From contig JAPOVX010000199.1 of NCBI GenBank assembly GCA_026707935.1, forward strand, positions 1 to 37,471: 37,471 nucleotides of DNA, written 5' to 3'. The notes beneath the pieces are model-generated. The model saw only the letters and a program-made list of their open reading frames with translations. It did not search any database and was not told the origin of the DNA. The stretch's first letter is position 1. Every line of letters starts with the position of its first letter. The position numbers and the translations under genes are program-made. Below, piece after piece: positions 17,526-26,052 of this stretch. The stretch is from Paracoccaceae bacterium (GTDB taxonomy: Bacteria > Pseudomonadota > Alphaproteobacteria > Rhodobacterales > Rhodobacteraceae).

Positions 17526-18367
17526 GCGTCAGCGAGCACCCAGAAAGGCATGTCCTCGGCCTGTCCGGAGGTCGGGACAGTGCGGCGTTGGCCGTGCACA
17601 TGCGCCAATGCCGCCCGGAACTCGAGATAGAGTACTTTTTCACGGATACGGGCAAGGAATTGCCCGAGGTTTACGAATTCTTGGGGAAGCTCGAAGGATT
17701 CCTTGGAAAGCCGATCCTCAGATTGAATCCAGAACGTGACTTCGATTTCTGGCTTCGCCGGTACAAGAATTACTTGCCGTCTCCCCAGTCAAGATGGTGC
17801 ACACGGCAACTGAAGATTCGGCCATTCGAAACTTGGATCAAACCTGCCCTAAACAACGGAATAAAAGTGTTCAGCTATGTAGCGATCCGTGCGGACGAAG
17901 AATACCGAAAAGGTCATTCGTCACGGCACCCGAACCTTGTGGTCTGTTTACCTTTCAAAGATGCGGGCATCGACAAAGCCGGCGTGCTGGAACTTCTTGA
18001 TGGAGCCGGCCTCGGGCTCCCTACCTACTACAAATGGCGAACTCGCAGTGGTTGCACCTTTTGCTTTTTTCAGCAAAAGATTGAATGGGTGCGCCTCCTA
18101 GAGCGGCACCCTGACTATTTTGAGGAAGCCAAGGCCTACGAGAAGTCGGCCATTGACCATGGATCACCGTTTACCTGGAGCCAGGGCGAAGCGCTAACTG
18201 ATCTCCAAAAGCCTGAACGAATTGCCGCGATCAAGAACGAACATCGTCAGCGTGTTGAACGACAGAGAGGAAAACGACAGATTAACCCGTTGCGACCGGA
18301 CCAAGAATTGATAGACATGGACGACCTGTACGGAAATGCCAAGATGTGTTTCGCGTGTCACAAGTAA
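17522..18367 (+). CDS. sspD: PAPS-reductase-like ATP pyrophosphatase, SspD/DndC type
   Basis: The 281-residue protein has the PP-loop SGGRDS at residues 15-20, which binds ATP and activates the substrate by adenylation, and a conserved C92 in WCTRQLKIRP. Two further cysteine pairs, C177-x2-C180 (GCTFC) and C276-x2-C279 at the extreme C-terminus, could bind a metal or an Fe-S cluster as in DndC. In phosphorothioation this protein activates the DNA backbone for sulfur from the cysteine desulfurase. The start overlaps sspC by four bases, and the next gene begins inside its 3' end. A sulfate-assimilation PAPS reductase is unlikely, since no cys genes are near and the context is sspA-sspB-sspC. 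Confidence 0.9.
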   Translation: MSVSEHPERHVLGLSGGRDSAALAVHMRQCRPELEIEYFFTDTGKELPEVYEFLGKLEGFLGKPILRLNPERDFDFWLRRYKNYLPSPQSRWCTRQLKIRPFETWIKPALNNGIKVFSYVAIRADEEYRKGHSSRHPNLVVCLPFKDAGIDKAGVLELLDGAGLGLPTYYKWRTRSGCTFCFFQQKIEWVRLLERHPDYFEEAKAYEKSAIDHGSPFTWSQGEALTDLQKPERIAAIKNEHRQRVERQRGKRQINPLRPDQELIDMDDLYGNAKMCFACHK

Positions 18368-19986
18368 CGGGCGTTCAATCAGCAGGCCCTCCAGGTTTTC
18401 AGCCCACCAAGATCTTTGATCGATTGGGAGATCCCGAGATTAATCTCCTGTTACCTGCAGGTGCATTTAACCTGCTACGTGCGCTGGATTCGGAACGTAT
18501 CACCGGACCAAGGCGAGCAGAGTGCCTGAGCCAAGTGTTTTCTCTGGATCTCGCGGTCGATGACCCGGACCGGCGAAGGATTCTGTTGAAATCGCTTCCC
18601 GATGCAAAAGCTCGGGAGCTTGAAGTCCGAACCGGCGTAACGATCGACACTCTCAAGAATTCGGATTCATTGGCAATACAAGTGCGTCGCTCGCTCCTTG
18701 GATTTTTCGGGGCGGTTGCTTCTGAAGACCGGTTTCCGGTGCCCGCCGAAGCTGTCAGGACAACGATGCCCAAGAGAGGACTGTTCCCACATCAAAAGAG
18801 AGCGGCAACCGAAGTGGAACGGATTTTGTTCCGCGAGGATCGGCGGGCGATGTTGCATTTGCCGACTGGTGTAGGAAAGACGCGGACGGCGATGAGCATT
18901 GTCACGTCTCATCTGAGAACGCAGTTGCCGGGCTTGGTCCTGTGGTTGGCAACAACCCGGGAACTTCTTGAGCAAGCGGCGGAAGAGTTCGAAGCGGCTT
19001 GGAGTTCCGTTGGGGATCGGCCACTGGATTGCGTGCGATTCTGGTCCCAACACGATCCGCCAATCGAAACAGTTACTGATGGTATTGCCATATGCGGTTT
19101 GGCAAAGCTGCATTCGTTTGCGAAAAATCGACCTCGCCTTTGGGACTTAGGCGACCGCACATCGTTGGTGGTTTTTGATGAAGCACACCAAGCGGTAGCT
19201 GAGACCTATGAGGATATCGTCGAAACCGTCGTAACCCGAAATCCCAGAACACCGCTACTTGGGCTGAGCGGCACTCCAGGACGGACTTGGGGTGATCGCG
19301 ATGTTGATGTCAATGTGGCTGAACTCTTTCGTGGAAACAAGGTTACTCTTGACTTCGGTGGCAAGAACCCGGTCAGAGAACTGACGGACACCGGTTACTT
19401 GGCAGAAGTTGACTTCTCCTTGCTCAACGTTGAACCGGGGCTGCAACTGTCTAGCAGCGACATTGCCCAGGTCTCAAATGCCCTAAACATTCCAGAGTCT
19501 GTTGCTGTGCGCCTAGGTGCCGATGAAAAACGTAACCTCAGGATCGTTCAACGCCTTTGTGAACTGACAGACAGACATTCACGCATCCTTGTATTTGCTG
19601 CGTCAGTTGCCAATGCGTTACTTTTGGCAAGCGTTTGCAGAGGTATGGGATTCAAGGCTGACGTATTGACCGGCCAAACGAATTCAGGCGACCGACAAAG
19701 GATGATACGGCAATTCAAACGCCTGGATCGTGCCAAAAGGCTCTTGATCAACTTCGGTGTACTCACGACGGGGTTCGACGCTCCGGCCGCGAGCGCGGCA
19801 CTGATTGCGCGACCGACAAAGTCATTAGTGTTGTACAGCCAAATGGTAGGGCGGGTGATCCGTGGTCCAAAGGCGAGTGGAACAGACCGTTGTGAAATTG
19901 TAACCGTGGTTGACACGAATTTGCCGGGATTTGGCGATGTCGCGGAAGCTTTCATGAATTGGGAGGATGTATGGAACACGTCGTGA
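18346..19986 (+). CDS. DEAD/DEAH-box helicase, probable SspF of the restriction module
   Basis: The 546-residue superfamily 2 helicase has Walker A LPTGVGKTR (172-180), the DEAH box in VVFDEAHQA (275-283), motif III LSGTPGRT (307-314) and motif VI QMVGRVIRG (about 499-507). An N-terminal region of about 145 residues has no named domain. The start is the GTG at 18346, nine or so bases after GGAAA; a GTG at 18355 is the alternative. It overlaps sspD by 22 bases and the GHKL gene by 16, so all are translated as one unit. In SspABCD-SspFGH systems the FGH part damages unmodified DNA and blocks phage replication. That this gene is SspF is inferred from order and linkage, not from a search. Confidence 0.85.
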   Translation: MFRVSQVTGVQSAGPPGFQPTKIFDRLGDPEINLLLPAGAFNLLRALDSERITGPRRAECLSQVFSLDLAVDDPDRRRILLKSLPDAKARELEVRTGVTIDTLKNSDSLAIQVRRSLLGFFGAVASEDRFPVPAEAVRTTMPKRGLFPHQKRAATEVERILFREDRRAMLHLPTGVGKTRTAMSIVTSHLRTQLPGLVLWLATTRELLEQAAEEFEAAWSSVGDRPLDCVRFWSQHDPPIETVTDGIAICGLAKLHSFAKNRPRLWDLGDRTSLVVFDEAHQAVAETYEDIVETVVTRNPRTPLLGLSGTPGRTWGDRDVDVNVAELFRGNKVTLDFGGKNPVRELTDTGYLAEVDFSLLNVEPGLQLSSSDIAQVSNALNIPESVAVRLGADEKRNLRIVQRLCELTDRHSRILVFAASVANALLLASVCRGMGFKADVLTGQTNSGDRQRMIRQFKRLDRAKRLLINFGVLTTGFDAPAASAALIARPTKSLVLYSQMVGRVIRGPKASGTDRCEIVTVVDTNLPGFGDVAEAFMNWEDVWNTS

Positions 19987-21854
19987 AGGAGACGGCGGCT
20001 CTCCAACAGGAATTCGACTTTTCGATTGTCTCTGCCAAGCTCACGATCGAGGCGATGCGCGACAGTGGATACAAGGACACTGATCACGCGCTTGCAGAAC
20101 TCATCGACAATTCTGTGGAGGCGAGGGCAGATCTGATTGAGGTTGTGGCGGTTGAAACACCTCCAGACCCAAATGTTCCATTCGCGCGTGCTCGCGTGAG
20201 TGAAATCGCAGTGATCGACAATGGTGAGGGGATGGATGCAACGACACTCAGGCGTGCTCTGAAGTTCGGAGATGGCACCCGGTTGGATCGGTCGAGCCGG
20301 GGTATTGGTCGATTTGGGGTGGGACTCCCGCAGTCCTCGATTTCGCAGTGCAGGCGGGTCGATATCTGGACTTGGCAAAACGGCGCGACGAATGCCTTCC
20401 ATTGTTATCTGGATCTCGATGAAATCCAAAAATGTGGACGACAGGACGTGCCAGAAGTGAGACTACAACCGGTTCCCGAGAGATGGCTGGGACTTGCGGA
20501 CAACTCCAACGCACCGACGGGGACTATTGTCATTTGGAGCAATCTTGATCGGGTGCGTTGGAGCGGAGGCAAAAAGACGTTGGCCCGAACCGCAGAACTT
20601 TGTGGACGGATTTACCGAAAATTTCTGACTGATGACGACAGACCCATATCAATCGCCTTAATTCATGCGACAGACGGCCCCAGCACTTTGGTTGTCAAAG
20701 ACCGAACCGATTGCCTTCCAAACGACCCACTCTATTTGATGTCACCTTCAGCAACTCCGGAGCCCTTCAGTGATAAACCAATGTTCGAGACTTTCAATGC
20801 GCGCAATTGGACCATATCGATCGGTCAGGAGCGCGGAGAAATACATGTGAGATGCACGATGGCTCGCACTGACGCGATAAATGAAGCAAAGTCCAGCGTG
20901 ACTTGGCCCTATTCCTATCCAAAGGCGGGGTCCGCACCTTGGGGAAAGCACGCAGACCGAAACAAGGGTGTGTCGATAGTGAGAGCCCGGCGGGAACTCG
21001 AACTGAGTTTGGCTTGGGTCAACAATTACGAACCGGAAGAACGATGGTGGTCGGTTGAGGTAGAGTTTGACCCCATTCTTGACGAAGTGTTCGGTGTCGT
21101 AAACAACAAACAACATGCACACGCCTTTGTTGCTGGAGCAGGAATGGGCTGGGAAGAACTCAAGGAAGATGACGAATCATTTGGGGCATTTAGGGAACGG
21201 TTGGAGAACAACTCGGACCCAAGAGCGCATCTGTTGGACGTCTGGGTCTGGATTGATGATCAGATCAAGAGAATGAGAAAGGAACGGAAGAAAATCACGA
21301 AAGGAACCGGAACTCCTCGGCATCCGCAAACGGACGAAGAGATAGAAGATGTTGCCACCAAAGTCATCAATGAACAGAAGGAGCGGGGAGAGGAAGGTGA
21401 CAGCGACCGGGCGCCTGCGACAACACAAGAAGAAAAAATTTCGAGAATTGTTGAATCTGCAAGACAGGTTCGAGTGGATGAAAACACCGCAAAAGAATGG
21501 GCGGAGGCGACGGTCCGCACTGATCGGCGAGTTCTATTGAAGTCAGTGACGCTGGGGCATCGCGATGCATTTTTTGATATAGAGTCCGTGAATGACGTAA
21601 TTGAAGTGTGGTTGAATGAGCAGCACCCAGTTCACGAACATCTCATCGACGTCGTGACGATGGAACGAGATGACGAGAGCTTGGAGGAACTCAACGAACG
21701 GCTTCGGAAAGCGGCATTCACTTTCCGAATGCTCTTGGTGGCGTGGGCGCGAAACGAAGACAAAGCGCCTTCTGGGAACAAGGGGACACTGGAGGATGTC
21801 AGAATGGACTGGGGGCGGGAAGCACGGAAATTTCTAGAAGTCATTGAGTCTTGA
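19971..21854 (+). CDS. GHKL-type ATPase, probable SspG of the restriction module
   Basis: The 627-residue protein has a Bergerat ATP-binding fold: N-box ALAELIDNSVEA (residues 40-51), G1 motif VIDNGEGM (81-88) and G2 motif GIGRFGVGLPQSS (111-123). This fold occurs in MutL, gyrase B, Hsp90, histidine kinases and MORC ATPases; there is no histidine-kinase phosphoacceptor. The C-terminal half has a highly charged, probably coiled stretch (about residues 420-500). ATG 19971 is chosen because GGGAGGATGT precedes it; a TTG at 19959 is also in frame. The 16-base overlap with the helicase and the 4-base overlap with the PLD gene point to a fixed stoichiometry complex. An ATP-driven clamp acting with helicase and nuclease is a reasonable inference. 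Confidence 0.85.
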   Translation: MEHVVKETAALQQEFDFSIVSAKLTIEAMRDSGYKDTDHALAELIDNSVEARADLIEVVAVETPPDPNVPFARARVSEIAVIDNGEGMDATTLRRALKFGDGTRLDRSSRGIGRFGVGLPQSSISQCRRVDIWTWQNGATNAFHCYLDLDEIQKCGRQDVPEVRLQPVPERWLGLADNSNAPTGTIVIWSNLDRVRWSGGKKTLARTAELCGRIYRKFLTDDDRPISIALIHATDGPSTLVVKDRTDCLPNDPLYLMSPSATPEPFSDKPMFETFNARNWTISIGQERGEIHVRCTMARTDAINEAKSSVTWPYSYPKAGSAPWGKHADRNKGVSIVRARRELELSLAWVNNYEPEERWWSVEVEFDPILDEVFGVVNNKQHAHAFVAGAGMGWEELKEDDESFGAFRERLENNSDPRAHLLDVWVWIDDQIKRMRKERKKITKGTGTPRHPQTDEEIEDVATKVINEQKERGEEGDSDRAPATTQEEKISRIVESARQVRVDENTAKEWAEATVRTDRRVLLKSVTLGHRDAFFDIESVNDVIEVWLNEQHPVHEHLIDVVTMERDDESLEELNERLRKAAFTFRMLLVAWARNEDKAPSGNKGTLEDVRMDWGREARKFLEVIES

Positions 21855-22765
21855 AAACGTTAGCGGCCGAAATTGTCGCCCTACTTGAAAGGGCGCGACA
21901 GGACGTATTGATCGTTGCTCCGTTCATTAGGTCGGAAGCGCTGAGAGGATTGCTTGAAAGCATTCCGGCGGGCGTTGACACAACCATAGTTACCCGATGG
22001 CGGATTGCTGACTTGGTTGCGGGTGCTTCGGATCTTGGCGTTTACGATTTGACGGAAGCGAATAATGTTCAGTTGTATTTGCGTTCCGACCTTCATGCGA
22101 AGCTTTTTGCTGCAGATGATAGATGTTTGGTGGGATCATCGAATATAACTGCCGCGGCGCTAGGTCTGCGAAGTTACTCGAATCTTGAATTGCTCGTCCC
22201 GGTGTCTCGGAGTGAGAAGGATATTGTTGAGTTTGAGAGAGAATTACTAGGGGAAGTTATTCAGGCTACACTCGCGCATCGAGATCGGATGAACGACCTC
22301 CTTAACAGGATAGACAGGTCCAAGGTCGCCCTGTCAGATCTTGAGGATGTCGCAGTGAGTGCAATGGCACCCAAGTGGATTCCGACGGCTCGAAATCCCG
22401 AAGATTTGTTTTCGGTCTATCAAGGTAGCGCAGATGTCGGTTCTGCCACCAAGGAAATTTTGGAAAAGGAGTTGCGGGAAATTGGTGTCGTTGGTGGCTT
22501 ATGTGAGGATGACTTCAAAGCATGGGTTTCAGCAAAGATCTGTCAAAGTTCGTTTGTTGGAAGCGTGCTTCAGAGAATAGAAGACCGAGGTAGCGTGACC
22601 GAAGCTGATGTTTCGGAATTCGTTACGCAGGTCAGTGGTATCCCAAACGCCCACGAACCTCGCGAGTTGCTTGAGGTTGCTCAAAGGTGGCTGACTTGGT
22701 TCCTTGGAGTTCGGTATGAGACAGCGAGCGAGACTGTAAAGTTGATCAAAGCTAGGGATCTATGA
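21851..22765 (+). CDS. PLD-family nuclease, probable SspH of the restriction module
   Basis: The 304-residue protein has one phospholipase D HKD motif, H82-x-K84-x4-D89 followed by GSSN at 95-98. Single-HKD proteins of this family (Nuc, the BfiI catalytic domain) are dimeric nucleases that do not need metal ions, so this is the best candidate for the DNA-cutting subunit. The C-terminal 170 residues are mostly helical and unnamed. The start is TTG at 21851 within TTGA, overlapping the GHKL stop by four bases; no in-frame ATG lies near the N-terminus. It is the last gene of the forward operon, followed by an AT-rich gap. A role in restriction of non-phosphorothioated DNA is inferred from linkage to sspABCD. 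Confidence 0.85.
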   Translation: MKTLAAEIVALLERARQDVLIVAPFIRSEALRGLLESIPAGVDTTIVTRWRIADLVAGASDLGVYDLTEANNVQLYLRSDLHAKLFAADDRCLVGSSNITAAALGLRSYSNLELLVPVSRSEKDIVEFERELLGEVIQATLAHRDRMNDLLNRIDRSKVALSDLEDVAVSAMAPKWIPTARNPEDLFSVYQGSADVGSATKEILEKELREIGVVGGLCEDDFKAWVSAKICQSSFVGSVLQRIEDRGSVTEADVSEFVTQVSGIPNAHEPRELLEVAQRWLTWFLGVRYETASETVKLIKARDL

Positions 22766-23062
22766 CATTCGACGGAATTGTTGACACCGACGTCAGGAGA
22801 AATGAAATTTCCAGCAGCTCAATTCTTTTTTTGGGACTAGAATTGTAGTTGCGTAACGAACTGAATACATATTATTTTGTCGGTTTCGACCACTAAAGCC
22901 TTCAAATGAAACGTCAATCCAATGCTAAGGTTTGTGCGGGTTTATAGTGTTAAGGCGCGGCTTGGTCGAAGTGCGTCTGCAATCCCCGTTCATGGCCGCA
23001 ATCACTCAAGACAGTTCCTTAAACGAAATATTTGACAAAGTGCCCATGGCAGAAGGACATCA
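22766..23062. other. Convergent gap at the right edge of the island
   Basis: These 297 bases lie between the end of the ssp operon and the end of the reverse-strand sulfatase gene. The first 150 bases are AT-rich; composition then returns towards the GC-rich background. No tRNA, integrase, clear attachment repeat or T-tailed terminator is seen. Confidence 0.45.
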
Positions 23063-24592
23063 TCACTTAAGTAGTTCCGGCTCTGCACTTTCGGGAAGAT
23101 AGTCGAACGCCCATTCATTGTAGCCTTGCTCACCGCGATACCAGGCGACCTCGTCCCCGGCGATCTCGCCGTGGTTCCACCTCGGTGAATTTCCGCTCTT
23201 CTGGACCCCGAGGATCAGGCGTCGGCGGCGCTGGCTGAGAAGAATGCGTTCGGTGAGGGTCTCCTCGTCCCATCGTTCCGCAACGACGTCCTCGAAATCC
23301 GCAAGAACATCGGCAAACTCGGCCCGTTCCGCGAGGTTTTCGAGTTCGTCAGGGTCGGCCTCGAGATCGAAGAGAAGCGCGGGATCCGGGGACGACGCGA
23401 TGTACTTGTACGGACCGCGGCGAACCATGAATATCGGCGCCAGGGCAGATTCCGCCAGGTACTCGGCCAGGATCACCTGGTCGGAAGGTTCCGGCGATCG
23501 ATCAAGACAGGCGGTCAGGTCGCGCCCCGCGAGCGGCTCCAGCGCAGGCTCCCAGACCGATCCGGTAGCCAGTCCGTTGAATGTCGGCAAAAGGTCGACC
23601 AGCGAGGCAAAATCGCCGACCCGTTGAGGTTCGATCCAGGGCGCGGCGGCGATCAGGGGGATCCTCAAGGCGGGTTCGAAAAAGTGCTTCTTGAACCACA
23701 TTCCGCGTTCGCCGAGGAACTCTCCGTGATCGGCCGTGAACACAACGACCGTGTTCCGGTCGGCGCCGGTGGATCGAAGCGTTTCGAGGACATCCCCGAT
23801 CATCTCGTCGATATAGGTGATCGCACCGAAGTGGGCCCGCCGCGCCCGCAGGATGTCTTCGTCCTTGAACGAGCAGTCCAGCATTCCAAAGTCCCGCAAC
23901 AGTCTCACCGAATGGGCGTCGTGCTGATCCTTTCGCATGGCGGGAATCGTCGGCAGTGTAATCTCGTGGTCATCGTAGAGATCCCAGTATTCGCGCCGGC
24001 AGAGGTACGGCTCGTGCGGATGGGTGTAGGAAACCTGGAGGAAGAATGGACGGTCATCGCTGGAGCGCGCAATGTCGTAAAGATGCTGTCGCGCCCTGAA
24101 AGTCACCTCTTCGTCGAAGTCGATCTGGACCGACCGCGCGCAGGTCCCGGCAATCAGGACCGACCGTGCGTCGTTGGTGTCGCGCTTGCCCTCGTCAGGC
24201 CAGTTAGGCACCCAGCTGAAATCGGCAGGATAGAGGTCAGCCGTCAGCCGCTTCTCGAACCCGTGGTACTGATCAGGGCCGATGAAATGCATTTTTCCCG
24301 ACAGTGCCGTCTGGTAGCCGAGTTGGCGCAGGTAGTGCGCATAGGTCGGGATTTCTGCGTTCATTTCCGAGGCGTTGTCGTACACGCCGATGTCCGAACA
24401 GAGTTGTCCCGTCGCCATTGAAAACCGGGACGGGGCGCACAGCGGAAAGTTGCAGTAGGCGGTTTCGAAAACGACCCCGTTCTCGGCCAGCCGGTCGAGA
24501 TTGGGTGTCTTGACGAACGTATTTCCATAGGCGGCGAGGGACGACGCGTTCAACTGGTCTACCTGGATGAACAGGATATTTGGCGATTTCAT
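23063..24592 (-). CDS. betC: Choline-sulfatase-like sulfatase
   Basis: The 509-residue type I sulfatase has the formylglycine motif C52-A-P-S-R56 in PLCAPSRFSMATG; C52 would be converted to formylglycine by a maturase. Other features agree with choline sulfatases: VYDNASE followed by IPTYAHYLRQLGY, GKMHFIGPDQYHGFE, TADHGEFLGERG, and the C-terminal SQRRRRL. No signal peptide is present, in line with cytoplasmic BetC. The first methionine of the open frame is at 24658, but the ATG at 24592 gives the family N-terminus. The last 45 residues differ from the choline sulfatases I remember. The adjacent divergent importer is of polar-amino-acid type rather than choline type, so the natural substrate could be another sulfated amine. 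The expected choline dehydrogenase and betaine-aldehyde dehydrogenase genes are not next to it. Confidence 0.82.
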   Translation of the reverse strand: MKSPNILFIQVDQLNASSLAAYGNTFVKTPNLDRLAENGVVFETAYCNFPLCAPSRFSMATGQLCSDIGVYDNASEMNAEIPTYAHYLRQLGYQTALSGKMHFIGPDQYHGFEKRLTADLYPADFSWVPNWPDEGKRDTNDARSVLIAGTCARSVQIDFDEEVTFRARQHLYDIARSSDDRPFFLQVSYTHPHEPYLCRREYWDLYDDHEITLPTIPAMRKDQHDAHSVRLLRDFGMLDCSFKDEDILRARRAHFGAITYIDEMIGDVLETLRSTGADRNTVVVFTADHGEFLGERGMWFKKHFFEPALRIPLIAAAPWIEPQRVGDFASLVDLLPTFNGLATGSVWEPALEPLAGRDLTACLDRSPEPSDQVILAEYLAESALAPIFMVRRGPYKYIASSPDPALLFDLEADPDELENLAERAEFADVLADFEDVVAERWDEETLTERILLSQRRRRLILGVQKSGNSPRWNHGEIAGDEVAWYRGEQGYNEWAFDYLPESAEPELLK

Positions 24593-24707
24593 CGCGGTAC
24601 TCTCTTCGCTGGTTTGGCTGATTATGTTGTCGACAATCTGACGAATGGACATTATCAACGCCCGCAGTGGAAATCCACGCCGATTCCGCCGCTGAAACCG
24701 GAAGCCG

Positions 24708-25397
24708 ATGGTCGAGTGGAACTTTCTGGCGGTCCTTGCAGACTACGATCTGCTGCTCCTCGGGCTGCTCAACACGTTGAAGGTCACCGGAATGGCGCTC
24801 TTGTTCGGGGTGCCGCTCGGCCTGACGCTGGCACTGTTCAGGTTGTCGACCTTCCGGCCGCTGTCCGCCGTCGCCGCGTTCATCGTCGAATTCTTTCGCG
24901 CGACGCCGCCCCTCGTGCAGCTTTTCTGGTTCTTCTTTGCACTCCCGATCCTGATCGATGTTCGGATGACGCCGTATATCGCGTCGATCGTCACCTTTTC
25001 GATTCAGTCATCGGCGTTTTTCGCAGAGATCTTCCGGGCAGGCATACAGTCGATCGACAAGGGACAATGGGAAGGCGCGAGTGCCATCGGCATGACCTAT
25101 CGACAGACGCTCAGCCGCGTTGTCTTGCCGCAGGCCGTCAAACGGATGATCCCTGCGTTCATGGAGCGTTCGATCGAACTGCTGAAGACCACGACGCTGG
25201 TGTCGACAGTTGCCTATTCCGATCTCATGTTTCAGGCAAATGACCTGGCCCAGAAGACCTTTCGCCCGCTTGAGGTCTACACGGTCGTTGCCGTGATGTA
25301 CTTCGTGCTGATTTTCGTGTTCAGCCAGATCTCCATCTGGGTCGAGCGCAGGTTGGCAGAATCCGGCGAAACCTCGGTGCGTCTCGATGGAGCATAA
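24708..25397 (+). CDS. ABC transporter permease, polar amino acid type (HisM/HisQ family)
   Basis: The 229-residue inner-membrane protein has several hydrophobic segments and the family EAA loop around GQWEGASAIGMTYRQT, the contact site for the ATPase. It pairs with the permease coded immediately downstream, as in importers for histidine, glutamate, glutamine or opines. The ATG at 24708 lies 115 bases from the divergent sulfatase start, so the gap must contain promoters for both. The end overlaps the next gene by 11 bases. The substrate cannot be read from the sequence; linkage to a sulfatase suggests a sulfur-containing or sulfated amine, which is inference. Confidence 0.93.
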   Translation: MVEWNFLAVLADYDLLLLGLLNTLKVTGMALLFGVPLGLTLALFRLSTFRPLSAVAAFIVEFFRATPPLVQLFWFFFALPILIDVRMTPYIASIVTFSIQSSAFFAEIFRAGIQSIDKGQWEGASAIGMTYRQTLSRVVLPQAVKRMIPAFMERSIELLKTTTLVSTVAYSDLMFQANDLAQKTFRPLEVYTVVAVMYFVLIFVFSQISIWVERRLAESGETSVRLDGA

Positions 25398-26052
25398 CTG
25401 GGATTTCGTCACGATCTTCGAACACCGGCACGTTCTCTGGGTTGGTGTGAAGGGAACGGTCGTCATTTTCGTGGTCACGGTCGCCCTTGGCCTGGCGGGC
25501 GGGCTGGTCGTCGGTATTGCCAGGTATGCCAGGACGCCCTTCATCGGTTGGCCGGCGCGGGTTTTCGTCGAGGTCTTTCGGAACACCCCCGTATTGGTGC
25601 AGATCATCTGGTTCTTTTATGCCTTTCCGATTCTCACCGGGATCGACGTTGATCCGTTCCTCGCTGCTGTCCTCGGTATCTCCCTCAACACGATGGCATT
25701 TTCGGCCGAGATCTACCGGGCGGGGATTCAGTCAGTCGAGCCGGGGCAGTGGGAGGCGGGCAAGGCCATCGGAATGACCTATATCCAGACCATGCGCCGA
25801 ATCGTGCTGCCGGTGGCGATCAAGCGCGTGCTGCCGGCACTGACAAACCGTGGAATCGAAGTCTTCAAGATGTCGACACTTGCCTCGGTCGTTGCCTATG
25901 TCGAGACGCTCAACCAGGCCAAGCTCATCGCCGATCTCAACTTCAATCCGATCGAATCCTACACGGCCGTGGCCCTGATTTTCTTCGTCGTTCTCTATCC
26001 GGTCGTACAGGGTACCTACGTGCTGGAACGAGTCCTGAGGAAAAGCGAATGA
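25387..26052 (+). CDS. ABC transporter permease, second subunit (HisM/HisQ family)
   Basis: The 221-residue membrane protein is a paralogue of the preceding permease, with the same layout and an EAA loop around GQWEAGKAIGMTYIQT. The two form the transmembrane heterodimer. The start codon lies inside the end of the first permease gene (11-base overlap), and its stop overlaps the ATPase start by four bases (ATGA), showing translational coupling across the importer genes. There is no signal peptide beyond the first membrane segment. Confidence 0.93.
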   Translation: MEHNWDFVTIFEHRHVLWVGVKGTVVIFVVTVALGLAGGLVVGIARYARTPFIGWPARVFVEVFRNTPVLVQIIWFFYAFPILTGIDVDPFLAAVLGISLNTMAFSAEIYRAGIQSVEPGQWEAGKAIGMTYIQTMRRIVLPVAIKRVLPALTNRGIEVFKMSTLASVVAYVETLNQAKLIADLNFNPIESYTAVALIFFVVLYPVVQGTYVLERVLRKSE

